Of a DNA stretch of 30,566 nucleotides, positions 14,513 through 23,601 are shown piece after piece. Both the position numbers and the translations under genes were made by a program. The DNA is from RGIG3528 sp045629005 (GTDB taxonomy: Bacteria; Bacillota; Clostridia; Lachnospirales; Lachnospiraceae). Position 1 is the first letter of the stretch, and each line of letters opens with the position of its first letter. The DNA lies in assembly GCA_045629005.1 (NCBI GenBank), contig JAZQQJ010000088.1, positions 1 through 30,566 on the forward strand, in the 5' to 3' direction. The notes beneath the pieces are model-generated. The model was not told the origin of the DNA. It saw only the letters and a list, made by a program, of their open reading frames with translations, and did not search any database.

Positions 14513-16039
14513 ATGAAACTTGAGCAATTGCTTGTAAATGTAGAATATGAAATTATCAAGGGTAAGGTTGATAAAGAAATAACCGCACTTTCCCTTGATT
14601 CCAGAAAAATGAAGGACGGCACATGCTTTGTATGTATGAATGGCGCCGTCAGGGATGCACATGATTTTATTCCCGAGGTAATCGGAAAGGGTGCAGCTGC
14701 AATTGTTATAGAAAAGAATGTTGAGGAAATTAACGGCCTTGGCAGACTTCTTGAAATGAATGATACCGAACATATCACCTTTATAAAGGTAAAGGATACA
14801 CGTAAGGCACTTGCTTATATGTCTGCGGCTTTCTTCGGCAATCCTGCCGAGGAGCTCATTACCATCGGTATTACAGGTACAAAGGGCAAAACAACAACAA
14901 CGTACATGATTAAACAAATCCTTGAGGAAGCAGGCATTCCGACAGGACTTATCGGCACCATTGAAATAGTTATCGGGGATGAAACGATTCATGCAAGCAA
15001 TACTACGCCGGAATCATACTCTGTTCAGAGCTATTTCAGACGAATGGTTGATAAGGGCTTAAAAGCTGTTGTAATGGAAGTTTCTTCACAGGGACTTATG
15101 ATGAACCGTGTAGAAGGCTTTACCTTCGATTACGGCATCTTTACAAATCTTGAGCCGGACCACATCGGTGAAAACGAACATAAGTGCTTCGAAGAATATG
15201 CATATTGGAAGAGCACTCTTTTCCAAAGATGCAAAGTCGGCATTTTTAATTCCGACAGCGAGCACATTGATATGATTCTCAAAGGTCATACATGCGAGGT
15301 TGAGACTTTCGGTACAAATAAGGATGCTGACGTTCGCGCGGAGAACATTTGTTTCGGTCTGGAAAACGGCAGACTTTCCACAAAGTATGATGTATCCGGT
15401 AAGGAAAAACTCTCTGTTGAATTCAGTATGCCCGGTATGTTTTCTGTTTACAACTCACTTACGGCAATAGCACTTTGCAGACATTTTGATATACCTAACG
15501 ATGTGATTATCGATGCTCTTAAGAAGGTGCAGGTTAAAGGCAGAACAGAAATAACGGAAGTTTCTTCAAAGATAAAAGGTGCTCCGGGCTATACCGTAAT
15601 GATTGACTACGCGCATAATGCAATGGCGCTTGAAAGCCTTCTTTCCACACTTAAAGCTTACAATCCCAAGAGACTTGTGTGCCTGTTCGGATGTGGCGGT
15701 AACCGTGCGAAATCCAGACGCTTTGAGATGGGTGAAGTAGCTTCAAAAATGGCAGATTTCACAATTATCACTTCCGACAACCCCCGTTTTGAAGAGCCTG
15801 AAGATATTATTGCCGACATTATGACAGGCTTTGAGAAGGGACCCGGCAAGTGCGTTACCATAGTTGACAGACGTGAAGCGGTCAAATATGCAATTAAGAA
15901 CGCACAGGAGGGCGATGTTATCGTTCTTGCCGGAAAAGGCCATGAGGATTATCAGGAAATTCGTGGCGTCAGAAATCATATGGATGAAAGAGAATTACTG
16001 CAGGATGCAGTTGATGAAATGAACGGAGAGACCCGATAG
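14513..16039 (+). CDS. murE: MurE-family UDP-MurNAc-tripeptide ligase (possible paralogue)
   Basis: A 508-residue Mur ligase that would add the third amino acid, expected to be meso-diaminopimelate, to UDP-MurNAc-L-Ala-D-Glu. The ATP loop is ITGTKGKTTTTYM, the UDP-MurNAc segment is SNTTPES, and DNPRFEEP matches the DNPR motif linked to diaminopimelate specificity. A C-terminal AGKGHEDYQ segment is also typical. The motif usually reading SSHxLxxxR is SSQGLMMNR here, so a conserved His is Gln; this may be a divergent paralogue. ATG 14513 is chosen over 14459 because GGGGAG is 7 nt upstream. It stands apart from any mur cluster. The gene symbol is given by family. Confidence 0.82.
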   Translation: MKLEQLLVNVEYEIIKGKVDKEITALSLDSRKMKDGTCFVCMNGAVRDAHDFIPEVIGKGAAAIVIEKNVEEINGLGRLLEMNDTEHITFIKVKDTRKALAYMSAAFFGNPAEELITIGITGTKGKTTTTYMIKQILEEAGIPTGLIGTIEIVIGDETIHASNTTPESYSVQSYFRRMVDKGLKAVVMEVSSQGLMMNRVEGFTFDYGIFTNLEPDHIGENEHKCFEEYAYWKSTLFQRCKVGIFNSDSEHIDMILKGHTCEVETFGTNKDADVRAENICFGLENGRLSTKYDVSGKEKLSVEFSMPGMFSVYNSLTAIALCRHFDIPNDVIIDALKKVQVKGRTEITEVSSKIKGAPGYTVMIDYAHNAMALESLLSTLKAYNPKRLVCLFGCGGNRAKSRRFEMGEVASKMADFTIITSDNPRFEEPEDIIADIMTGFEKGPGKCVTIVDRREAVKYAIKNAQEGDVIVLAGKGHEDYQEIRGVRNHMDERELLQDAVDEMNGETR

Positions 16040-16056
16040 GGCCTCTTTGTTTATTT
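16027..16056 (+). terminator. Weak terminator overlapping the murE stop
   Basis: AGAG (16027-16030) with CTCT (16043-16046) and CCC with GGG around GATA, one A-C mismatch, followed by TTGTTTATTT. The stop codon TAG (16037-16039) is in the hairpin. Confidence 0.5.
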
Positions 16057-16086
16057 CTGCTAATGAGTAACATTACAAAAAAGAGG

Positions 16087-16115
16087 TTGACATAACTCTT
16101 GAAAAGTAGTTAAAT
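16087..16115 (+). promoter_or_regulatory. Promoter of carB
   Basis: Consensus TTGACA (16087-16092), 17 bp, TTAAAT (16110-16115). The leader would be about 67 nt. I saw no attenuator or PyrR-type structure in it. Confidence 0.65.
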
Positions 16116-16188
16116 ATCGAAGATTTAAGTATCGATGCATACAGAATGAATAAATATGCAAAATGTGCATAAAATACGGAGGCGTGAA

Positions 16189-19100
16189 ATGGCAAAACTG
16201 GCAGGTATCAACAAAGTTCTTATCATTGGCTCAGGTCCCATTATTATCGGACAGGCGTGTGAGTTCGACTATTCCGGAACACAGGCGTGCAAGGCACTCA
16301 AAAAACTCGGATACGAGATAGTGCTTGTCAATTCCAATCCCGCAACCATAATGACCGACCCCGAAACGGCCGACGTCACATATATTGAGCCCCTTAATGC
16401 GGAAAGGCTTGAACAGATTATTGCAAAGGAACGTCCCGACGCACTTCTTCCGAATCTTGGCGGACAGTCCGGACTTAACCTCTGCGACGAACTTTGGAAA
16501 AAAGGAATTCTTGATAAATACAATGTAAAAGTAATCGGTGTCCAGGTTGATGCCATTGAGCGCGGTGAAGACAGAGTTGAATTCAAGAATCAGATGAATG
16601 AAATCGGTATCGAAATGGCACGAAGCGAAGTAGCATACTCCGTAGACGAAGCACTTGCCATTGCAGATAAGCTCGGTTATCCCGTAGTACTTCGTCCCGC
16701 TTTCACAATGGGCGGTGCAGGCGGAGGCCTCGTTTACAATCGTGACGAGCTTAAAACCGTTTGTGCACGTGGTATTCAGGCGAGCCTTGTAGGTCAGGTT
16801 CTTGTTGAGGAGTCCATCCTCGGCTGGGAAGAGCTTGAACTTGAAATTGTCAGAGACTGTGAAGGCAATATGATTACAGTCTGCTTCATTGAAAATATCG
16901 ATCCCCTTGGTGTTCACACAGGTGACTCCTTCTGCTCGGCACCTATGCTTACCATTTCTGAAGAGACACAGAAGAAACTTCAGGAGCAGGCATACAGAAT
17001 CGTAGATTCCGTTAAGGTTGTCGGCGGTACAAACGTTCAGTTTGCACATGATCCCAAGACAGACAGAATTTGTGTTAACGAAATCAATCCCAGAACATCA
17101 CGTTCTTCAGCACTTGCATCAAAGGCAACAGGCTTCCCGATTGCCCTTGTTTCCGCTATGCTTGCAACGGGACTTACATTAAAAGACATTCCCTGCGGAA
17201 AGTACGGAACACTCGATAAGTATGTTCCTGACGGAGATTACATTGTTATCAAATTTGCACGCTGGGCATTTGAAAAGTTCAAAGGCGTTGAAGACAAGCT
17301 TGGTACACAGATGCGTGCCGTAGGCGAAGTAATGAGCATCGGCAAGACCTTTAAGGAGGCTTTCCAGAAGGCTATTAGGAGCCTTGAAATCGGAAGAGCA
17401 GGTCTTGGCTTTGCAAAGAACTTCCATGAGCTTACAAAGGAAGAACTTCTCCAGAAGCTCATTGTTCCGAACTCGGAGCGTTACTTCCTCATTTACGAAG
17501 CACTTCGTAAAGGTGCTACAATCGAAGAAATTCAAAAGCTTACATACATTAAGACTTATTTCCTTGAACAGATGAAGGAACTTGTTGAAGAGGAAGAAGA
17601 AATCCTTAAGAACAAAGGAAAGCTCCTTTCGGATGAACTTCTTACAAAGGCTAAGAAGGACGGCTTCTCGGACAAGTACCTCGCAAAGCTTACAGAGGTC
17701 AGCGAGGATGACATCAGAAATAAGCGTACCGCTCTCGGAGTAGTTGAAAACTGGGAGGGCATTCACGTTTCAGGTACAGAGAACAGTGCATATTATTATT
17801 CAAGCTACAACGGCTCGGATAAGAATCCTGTCAGCAACAATGCCAAGAAGGTTATGATTCTCGGCGGCGGCCCCAACAGAATCGGCCAGGGTATTGAGTT
17901 CGACTATTGTTGCGTACATGCTGCAAAGGCACTTAAGAAGCTCGGTTTCGAAACAATCATTGTTAACTGCAACCCCGAGACGGTTTCCACAGACTACGAT
18001 ACATCCGACAAGCTCTACTTTGAGCCTCTTACACTTGAAGATGTACTCAGCATCTACAATAAAGAAAAGCCCGCAGGCGTCATTGCACAGTTTGGCGGGC
18101 AGACTCCTCTTAATCTTGCCGAAGCACTTGAAAAGAACGGCGTTAAGATTCTTGGTACAAGTCCTGCCGTTATTGCAATGGCAGAAGACAGAGACCTTTT
18201 CCGCGCAATGATGGATAAGCTCGGCATTCCTATGCCTGAGTCCGGAATGGCTGTCAATGTTGAAGAAGCAAAGGCTATTGCTAATAAGATCGGTTACCCT
18301 GTTATGGTTCGTCCTTCCTTCGTTCTCGGCGGACGTGGAATGGAAGTCGTTTACGATGATGAAGCAATGACAGGCTATATGAACGCAGCAGTTGGCGTTA
18401 CACCCGACAGACCTATCCTTATCGACCGTTTCCTCAATCACGCCATGGAGTGCGAGGCAGATGCCATTTCCGACGGAACACATGCATTTATGCCCGCAGT
18501 CATGGAGCATATCGAACTTGCCGGCATTCACTCCGGCGACAGCGCATGCATTATCCCTTCAATGCATATCAGCAAGGAAAATCTTGCAACAATCGAGGAA
18601 TATACAAAGAAGATTGCGGAGGAAATGCACGTTAAGGGACTTATGAATATACAGTATGCTATTGAGAAGGGCAAGGTATTCGTTATTGAAGCCAATCCCA
18701 GAGCATCACGTACGGTTCCGCTTGTTTCAAAGGTTTGCAACATCCGCATGGTGCCCATTGCTACAGATATAATTACTTCCGAGCTTACAGGCAGAACTTC
18801 ACCCGTAGCGGAGCTTAAGCATGAGAAGATTCCCTACTACGGTGTTAAGGAAGCAGTATTCCCGTTCAATATGTTCCCTGAGGTTGACCCTATCCTCGGA
18901 CCCGAGATGCGTTCAACAGGTGAAGTACTTGGTATTTCCGAGCACTTCGGCGAAGCTTTTGTTAAGGCACAGGAAGCAACACAGATGAAGCTTCCTTTCG
19001 AAGGTCGTGTTCTTATTTCCGTAAATACAAAGGATAAGGCTGAAATCGTTGATGTCGCAAAGACATTCGCAGAGGCAGGCTTCGCACTTGTTGCAACAGA

Positions 19101-19413
19101 CGGAACGCAGAAACTTCTCGAATCAAACGGCGTAAAGTGCGACCGAATCAACAAACTCTTTGAAGGCAGACCGAACATTCTTGATGAAGTTACAAACGGA
19201 AAGATTGATATGATTGTTAACTCCGCAGCCGGAAAAGAGTCTGCACATGATGACTCTTACATCAGAAAGGCAGCCATTAAGGGCAAGGTTCCTTATATGA
19301 CAACAATTGCAGCTGCAAAGGCAACTGCTGAGGGCCTTCTCTATCTTAAGAAAAACGGCGGAGCATCAAGCGTTGAGAGCCTCCAGAACTGGCATGACAG
19401 AATAGGTAAATAA
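16189..19413 (+). CDS. carB: Carbamoyl-phosphate synthase large subunit
   Basis: A 1074-residue synthetase making carbamoyl phosphate from bicarbonate, ammonia and two ATP for pyrimidine and arginine synthesis. Both homologous halves are complete: the first starts with KVLIIGSGPIIIGQACEFDYSG, with glycine-rich loop TMGGAGGG; the second with KVMILGGGPNRIGQGIEFDY, with loop VLGGRGMEV. The C-terminal allosteric domain (about residues 940-1074) has VATDGTQKLLESNG. Start 16189 is chosen over 16156 because GGAGG sits 7-8 nt upstream. It is monocistronic and has no carA beside it; the glutaminase subunit must be elsewhere. Confidence 0.97.
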   Translation: MAKLAGINKVLIIGSGPIIIGQACEFDYSGTQACKALKKLGYEIVLVNSNPATIMTDPETADVTYIEPLNAERLEQIIAKERPDALLPNLGGQSGLNLCDELWKKGILDKYNVKVIGVQVDAIERGEDRVEFKNQMNEIGIEMARSEVAYSVDEALAIADKLGYPVVLRPAFTMGGAGGGLVYNRDELKTVCARGIQASLVGQVLVEESILGWEELELEIVRDCEGNMITVCFIENIDPLGVHTGDSFCSAPMLTISEETQKKLQEQAYRIVDSVKVVGGTNVQFAHDPKTDRICVNEINPRTSRSSALASKATGFPIALVSAMLATGLTLKDIPCGKYGTLDKYVPDGDYIVIKFARWAFEKFKGVEDKLGTQMRAVGEVMSIGKTFKEAFQKAIRSLEIGRAGLGFAKNFHELTKEELLQKLIVPNSERYFLIYEALRKGATIEEIQKLTYIKTYFLEQMKELVEEEEEILKNKGKLLSDELLTKAKKDGFSDKYLAKLTEVSEDDIRNKRTALGVVENWEGIHVSGTENSAYYYSSYNGSDKNPVSNNAKKVMILGGGPNRIGQGIEFDYCCVHAAKALKKLGFETIIVNCNPETVSTDYDTSDKLYFEPLTLEDVLSIYNKEKPAGVIAQFGGQTPLNLAEALEKNGVKILGTSPAVIAMAEDRDLFRAMMDKLGIPMPESGMAVNVEEAKAIANKIGYPVMVRPSFVLGGRGMEVVYDDEAMTGYMNAAVGVTPDRPILIDRFLNHAMECEADAISDGTHAFMPAVMEHIELAGIHSGDSACIIPSMHISKENLATIEEYTKKIAEEMHVKGLMNIQYAIEKGKVFVIEANPRASRTVPLVSKVCNIRMVPIATDIITSELTGRTSPVAELKHEKIPYYGVKEAVFPFNMFPEVDPILGPEMRSTGEVLGISEHFGEAFVKAQEATQMKLPFEGRVLISVNTKDKAEIVDVAKTFAEAGFALVATDGTQKLLESNGVKCDRINKLFEGRPNILDEVTNGKIDMIVNSAAGKESAHDDSYIRKAAIKGKVPYMTTIAAAKATAEGLLYLKKNGGASSVESLQNWHDRIGK

Positions 19414-19451
19414 TTCCACGGCTCTTGCTGTTGAAAAAATAAATGAGAATC

Positions 19452-19488
19452 AAAAAAGGCTTCCTGCTATGAAGGCAGGAAGCTTTTT
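19452..19488. terminator. Bidirectional terminator between carB and the PPTase gene
   Basis: GCTTCCTGC (19459-19467) pairs with GCAGGAAGC (19475-19483), with A residues before and TTTTT after, so it works in both directions. The last codons and the stop of the minus-strand gene lie inside the hairpin. Confidence 0.92.
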
Positions 19489-20093
19489 AAAATGATAAAT
19501 TTGAAACCTGATTCGGACGCGGGACCACATACCGTAAGGCAGTAGTCGGGGAGTTCCTCGTAATGATGAAATGCAACCTTGCTGAGCTCATCAGAGAACT
19601 CTTTTTTTATGTCGGCGGGGCGTATTGAAAGCCCGATTCCGAGGTATTTGACGAAACTTTCCTTTTCTGTCCAGAAACGGAAGAACTCAGGGCCCAGCCG
19701 CTCTTCAGGCACGCTTCTCATAAAGTCAAATTCTTCTTTGTCAAGCGTGTATTTTAGGAGTGAAGGAGTGACCTCACGAAGCTTTTCGATATCTATACCG
19801 ACTTCTTCGTCAGAAAACGCGCATACAGCGTAATCGCCGCTGTGTGAAAGATTAAAATGAATATTCGGATGTTTGTCTATATAGGGCTTTTTGTGTTCGT
19901 TATACTTAACCGATAATTCTTCCAAACAGAGCCCGTATTCCCTCAGACCGTATGAAAAGAGCAGGCCTGCGGCAATACTTCGCAGCCTGTCGTTTATTCG
20001 GATGAGAGAAGAGGCTTTCTCAAGGCGTTCACTTGTTATTTCTGAGCAGGCGCGCTTGTAATTCTCCTCTTCACGTAAGATATTTATGTTCAT
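19467..20093 (-). CDS. 4'-phosphopantetheinyl transferase, Sfp family
   Basis: A 208-residue enzyme moving phosphopantetheine from CoA to a serine of acyl, peptidyl or aryl carrier proteins. Signatures are NLSHSGDYAV, VGIDIEKLR (Asp and Glu, magnesium ligands near residues 101 and 103) and FWTEKESFVKYLGIGLS (third acidic ligand). The start at 20093 is chosen because AAGGTG is about 6 nt upstream on this strand and the predicted promoter puts the RNA start near 20112, excluding the ATGs at 20111 and 20147. Sfp types usually serve secondary metabolism or broad carrier proteins; no carrier protein is in the window. Only minus-strand gene here. Confidence 0.9.
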   Translation of the reverse strand: MNINILREEENYKRACSEITSERLEKASSLIRINDRLRSIAAGLLFSYGLREYGLCLEELSVKYNEHKKPYIDKHPNIHFNLSHSGDYAVCAFSDEEVGIDIEKLREVTPSLLKYTLDKEEFDFMRSVPEERLGPEFFRFWTEKESFVKYLGIGLSIRPADIKKEFSDELSKVAFHHYEELPDYCLTVCGPASESGFKFIILKSFLPS

Positions 20094-20118
20094 TATGTAC
20101 ACCTTATTCATACATTGT

Positions 20119-20147
20119 ATTATCCCATGATTCATTGAAAAGTTCAA
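20119..20147 (-). promoter_or_regulatory. Promoter of the PPTase gene
   Basis: On the minus strand TTGAAC (20147-20142) is followed after 17 bp by GATAAT (20124-20119). RNA would start near 20112 with a leader of about 20 nt. Confidence 0.6.
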
Positions 20148-20215
20148 GATGACAGATTTTTATGCCATGTCTATTAAATATACCTAAAATTTGCCCGTTT
20201 TCATGCCTTAATTAC

Positions 20216-20244
20216 TTGTAATCATTATTGAAATATGATAACTT
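20216..20244 (+). promoter_or_regulatory. Promoter of the tandem GGDEF genes
   Basis: TTGTAA (20216-20221), 17 bp, TAACTT (20239-20244) with TG at 20236-20237 (extended -10). RNA start near 20251 rules out the GTG at that base as start codon. Confidence 0.5.
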
Positions 20245-20283
20245 AACTTTGTGGGTTTACAACATATTTTGGGGGAGATATTT

Positions 20284-21780
20284 GTGAGTTATTTTTTCTA
20301 TATCTGCTTTGTTATATCGCTTGTTGTCGGTATAATATCAATACTTAAGTGGAATTCCTGCCAGTGCACGACAATTGCGCTTGTTACCATGCTTTCAATT
20401 GTTGTCAGCGGCGGGGAGTTTTTTCTTGTCTTTTCCAATGAATACTGGGAAGCAATAGCAGGTAACAGAATTCTTTATTTTGGTTCATGCCTTCTTGCGG
20501 CGTTTCTGATTTTTAATGTTTGCAATCTCTGCAAGGTTAAAATGTCTTCCTTGGTGCGTATTGGCATCCTTTTCTATTGCATCTTTGTTTTTGCCCTTTC
20601 TTGTACGGCGGGTTATTATGACGTTTTCTATAAGAAAGTATCCTTTACCAAAGTTAATGGCATCGCCAGACTCGTTAAAGAGTATGGTTGGGCGCATAAT
20701 TTCTACATAATTCTCCTCGTTGGCGGATATGCGTCTGTTCTTTGTGTTCTGATTTACACCCTCCTTAAAAAGAAAAATGTCTCTAAGGTTAATACATGGA
20801 TACAGCTTGTTGGTATCCTTGTTACAATTTCCACATATTTCATCAGCAGAATAGTAAAATTCGATTTTTATATTGCCGGAATCGTTATTACGCAGATTTC
20901 CATGTTTATTCTTTTGGCAAGGCTTGCTTTGTACGATCTGGACAATTCCGTAATTAAGGTCCTTTCGGAAAAAGGTAACGTCGGTGTGGCTTCCTTCAGC
21001 ATGAACAGGAACTTCCTCGGTTGTAATGCAAAGGCTGTAGAAGCATATCCGGTACTCGGTACACTCAGTATCGACGATATCATTTGGGAGAGAACACCTG
21101 AGGTGCGAGAACTCTGCAAGTGGATTGAGGAACTTAAAAGAAATCCAAAGGCACAGTTCTCTCTTGGCGGAGCAAACAACCTTTACGATGTTTCGGCTCA
21201 GATGCTGACAATTAATGGTAAGAACGTCGGTTATACTTTCGTGTTCAGAGATATTTCAAATGACCACGAGAGCGAGTATAAGCTTAAAAAGCTTGCTACA
21301 ACTGATGAAATGACCGGACTTTATAACAGAATGTCCTTTGAGAATGAGATTAACAGAATTACCGAAAACGGTGACCTTACCGGGTTAAATATCGTATCGG
21401 TTGATTTAAACTGCTTAAAGAGTGCGAATGATACTTACGGTCACAAGGCCGGAGACGAACTCATCATCAGTACCGCCGAATGCATGAAGCGTTCCTTTGA
21501 AGCCTACGGAATGATTTTCAGAGTCGGAGGTGATGAATTCATTGGTTTGTTACACGGCCCGAGAGAAGAAATAAGAGAAGCAGTTGAAAGGTTTGAAAAT
21601 GACTGCAAGGAATTCAAAGGTGTTTACAATTCGGGCTTGTCGGTAGCAATTGGGCATCTTGCCGCTGATGAGTACAACATTAAGCCCAGCCTTGAAGTCC
21701 TGCTTAAGGTTGCCGACAAACGTATGTACAACGATAAAGAGGCGTTCTACAAGGAATCTGGTTTGGAAAGACGTCATTAG
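20284..21780 (+). CDS. Membrane diguanylate cyclase: 7TM-type sensor, PAS-like, GGDEF (copy 1)
   Basis: A 498-residue protein beginning at GTG 20284, supported by GGGGGAG 7 nt upstream. About seven membrane segments fill residues 1-215, in the pattern of histidine-kinase-type 7TM sensors. A PAS-like region follows (about 225-330), ending FVFRDISNDHESE. The GGDEF domain starts at TTDEMTGLYNRMSF and has an intact GGDEF at residues 415-419, so it should make cyclic di-GMP from GTP. The RxxD inhibitory site upstream of GGDEF is missing. The next gene, 17 bp away, is a paralogue. The ligand is unknown. Confidence 0.9.
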   Translation: MSYFFYICFVISLVVGIISILKWNSCQCTTIALVTMLSIVVSGGEFFLVFSNEYWEAIAGNRILYFGSCLLAAFLIFNVCNLCKVKMSSLVRIGILFYCIFVFALSCTAGYYDVFYKKVSFTKVNGIARLVKEYGWAHNFYIILLVGGYASVLCVLIYTLLKKKNVSKVNTWIQLVGILVTISTYFISRIVKFDFYIAGIVITQISMFILLARLALYDLDNSVIKVLSEKGNVGVASFSMNRNFLGCNAKAVEAYPVLGTLSIDDIIWERTPEVRELCKWIEELKRNPKAQFSLGGANNLYDVSAQMLTINGKNVGYTFVFRDISNDHESEYKLKKLATTDEMTGLYNRMSFENEINRITENGDLTGLNIVSVDLNCLKSANDTYGHKAGDELIISTAECMKRSFEAYGMIFRVGGDEFIGLLHGPREEIREAVERFENDCKEFKGVYNSGLSVAIGHLAADEYNIKPSLEVLLKVADKRMYNDKEAFYKESGLERRH

Positions 21781-21797
21781 TTTACCGGAGGGTTACT

Positions 21798-23279
21798 TTG
21801 GGATATTACATTTTTTGCTTTGCGGTTTCGTTAATACTTTCCTTTATATATCTCCTGAAGTGGGATTCGCGCCAGCTCAGTTTGTTTTCTATGGCCTTTA
21901 TTTTCATTACCCTTGGCAATTTCGGATATCTTATGCTTGCCAATTCGAGGACAATCGGTGAAGCACTTATAGCAAATAAAATCACATATCTTTCATCCTG
22001 TTTTGGCACGCTGTATGTCCTTTTTATAGCCTTCAGAGTATGTAGGATTGACATTCGTGCATATCATGCGGCTTTCTTTTATGCCATTTCATCATTTGTA
22101 TTTGGATTAAGCTGTACGGCCGGTTATTCGGAGATTTATTACAACAGTTGTTCGCTTGCTGTTGTTAAAGGATGCACCGTAATCAATAAAACGTATGGCC
22201 CGATGCACTTTTTATCATACGTAATGCTCGCCCTGTATCTGGTTGTCGGCTTTGTTGCCATTCTTTATTCCATGAAAAAGAAAAAGGATATTTCCCGCAG
22301 AAACGCGGAGATGATGCTCGGCATAGAAACATTTATCGTTTTCATGTTCTTCTTTGGAAGACTGTTTATGACATATGATATTACCCCTCTCCTTTATAAC
22401 GTAATTCTTGTTGTTTTCCTTGTTCTTGCAAACAGAACAACGCTTTACGACGTCGACAAGTCTGTAATGGGAGCATTGACTGCAAGAGGTGACCTCGGTG
22501 TCGTTTCGTTCTCAAAGAGTCTTGTTTTTGCAGGATGCAATGACGTTGCGGAGAAGTATTATCCTGAGCTTGCAAAATTCCGTGTTGATGAACATATCAA
22601 TCCCGAAGACCCTGACATACAGAACTTCGTCGAAAGCATGAAAAAGCTCAAAGAAAGCGGCAGCGCAGTTTTCAGATACAGTCGTGATGACGTATACTAT
22701 GAAGTATCGGGAAACCAACTGTTCTTAGGTAAGAAGCTTCTTGGATATACTTTCCTGATTTATGATGTTACAAGAAATCATGAATCAGAGATTAAGTTCA
22801 ACGAACAGGCTATCGTGGATGATCTTACACGTTTGTACAACAGACGTCACTACGAGGAAGTGCTTGATGACCCTCAGGATGCGGATGTGCTCATTTTCTT
22901 TGATGTAAACGGCTTAAAGAGTGCTAACGACACATACGGTCACGAAGCAGGGGATGAACTGCTTACGGGAGCTTCAGAATGCTTAAGGGGGGCTTTTGAA
23001 AACTTCGGAAAATGTTTCAGAACCGGTGGAGATGAATTCTTTGCTGCGCTTAAGGGTGATAAAGCAACCATTAAAAAAGCAACGGAAAAGTTTGACAGCC
23101 TTTGTGAGAACTGGAAAGGTGAAAAGATTCCGTCAATGCATGTTTCGTACGGCGTTGTTTTTAAAGAAGATTTTGAAGGACTGTCTTTCAGAGAACTTGC
23201 AAGAGAAGCGGACAAGCTTATGTATAAAGCAAAAGAAGAGTATTATTCCGGAGTTGATGCTGACAGGAGAAAAGAGTAA
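21798..23279 (+). CDS. Membrane diguanylate cyclase: 7TM-type sensor, PAS-like, GGDEF (copy 2)
   Basis: A 493-residue paralogue of the preceding protein with the same architecture: about seven membrane helices (residues 1-215), a PAS-like segment ending FLIYDVTRNHESE, and a GGDEF domain starting VDDLTRLYNRRHYEE with intact GGDEF at residues 410-414. Like copy 1 it lacks an RxxD inhibitory site. It starts at TTG 21798 with GGAGGG at 21787-21792; no ATG is well placed. The shared motifs CTAGY, LYDxDxSV and GLKSANDTYGH-like segments show tandem duplication. The sensor halves have diverged more than the cyclase halves, which suggests different inputs feeding the same output. Confidence 0.9.
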   Translation: MGYYIFCFAVSLILSFIYLLKWDSRQLSLFSMAFIFITLGNFGYLMLANSRTIGEALIANKITYLSSCFGTLYVLFIAFRVCRIDIRAYHAAFFYAISSFVFGLSCTAGYSEIYYNSCSLAVVKGCTVINKTYGPMHFLSYVMLALYLVVGFVAILYSMKKKKDISRRNAEMMLGIETFIVFMFFFGRLFMTYDITPLLYNVILVVFLVLANRTTLYDVDKSVMGALTARGDLGVVSFSKSLVFAGCNDVAEKYYPELAKFRVDEHINPEDPDIQNFVESMKKLKESGSAVFRYSRDDVYYEVSGNQLFLGKKLLGYTFLIYDVTRNHESEIKFNEQAIVDDLTRLYNRRHYEEVLDDPQDADVLIFFDVNGLKSANDTYGHEAGDELLTGASECLRGAFENFGKCFRTGGDEFFAALKGDKATIKKATEKFDSLCENWKGEKIPSMHVSYGVVFKEDFEGLSFRELAREADKLMYKAKEEYYSGVDADRRKE

Positions 23280-23296
23280 ACCTTTTGAAATACGTA

Positions 23297-23325
23297 TTGA
23301 CAAACTATTGAAAGTCCTCTATAAT
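23297..23325 (+). promoter_or_regulatory. Consensus promoter of the T-box operon
   Basis: TTGACA (23297-23302), 17 bp, TATAAT (23320-23325): a perfect sigma-A consensus. RNA would start near 23332. Confidence 0.92.
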
Positions 23326-23331
23326 CCCGTC

Positions 23332-23600
23332 ATATGTTAAACGCAAAGATGGTATTAAGCTTGTCTTCACCTGTTTTCAGAGAGTCCGTGGTCGGTGTGA
23401 ACGGATAAAGGCTTTCAAGCTGTCTCGTACCGGAGCGGAGTTCCCCAAAAGCAAGGCTTCATAAGGAACTACGGAAAGGCACCGTTATCAAGGCCGGAGG
23501 TATTTTCAGTACCTTACAGAGCGCAGTGCGAAGCACTGAAGTCCAGGTGGTAACGCGATAATTCGTCCCGGAGGTGTATTTACCTTCGGGACTTTTTGTG
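23332..23600 (+). ncRNA. T-box riboswitch, candidate leucine specifier
   Basis: The leader contains AGAGAG (23380-23385), a GGTG-GAA segment (23395-23403), the T-box core AGGTGGTAACGCG (23545-23557) and a terminator, the standard order of a T-box that senses uncharged tRNA. The candidate specifier is CTC (23424-23426), six nt before GAGC, the same spacing as in well-known T-boxes; that would be Leu. A CAGTGC-GAA-GCACTG hairpin (23524-23538) precedes the T-box core. Uncharged tRNA should promote read-through. The downstream LeuA-like gene agrees with a leucine input. Confidence 0.87.
23565..23597 (+). terminator. T-box terminator
   Basis: GTCCCGGAGGT (23565-23575) pairs with ACCTTCGGGAC (23582-23592), one G-T pair, then TTTTT. 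Its 5' arm lies next to the T-box core, allowing the competing antiterminator. Confidence 0.9.
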
Positions 23601-23601
23601 C

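Noticed and set aside
16122..16188. Pyrimidine-responsive (PyrR-type) attenuator before carB
   Set aside because: The short leader has no terminator/antiterminator pair and no PyrR-binding loop that I can see.
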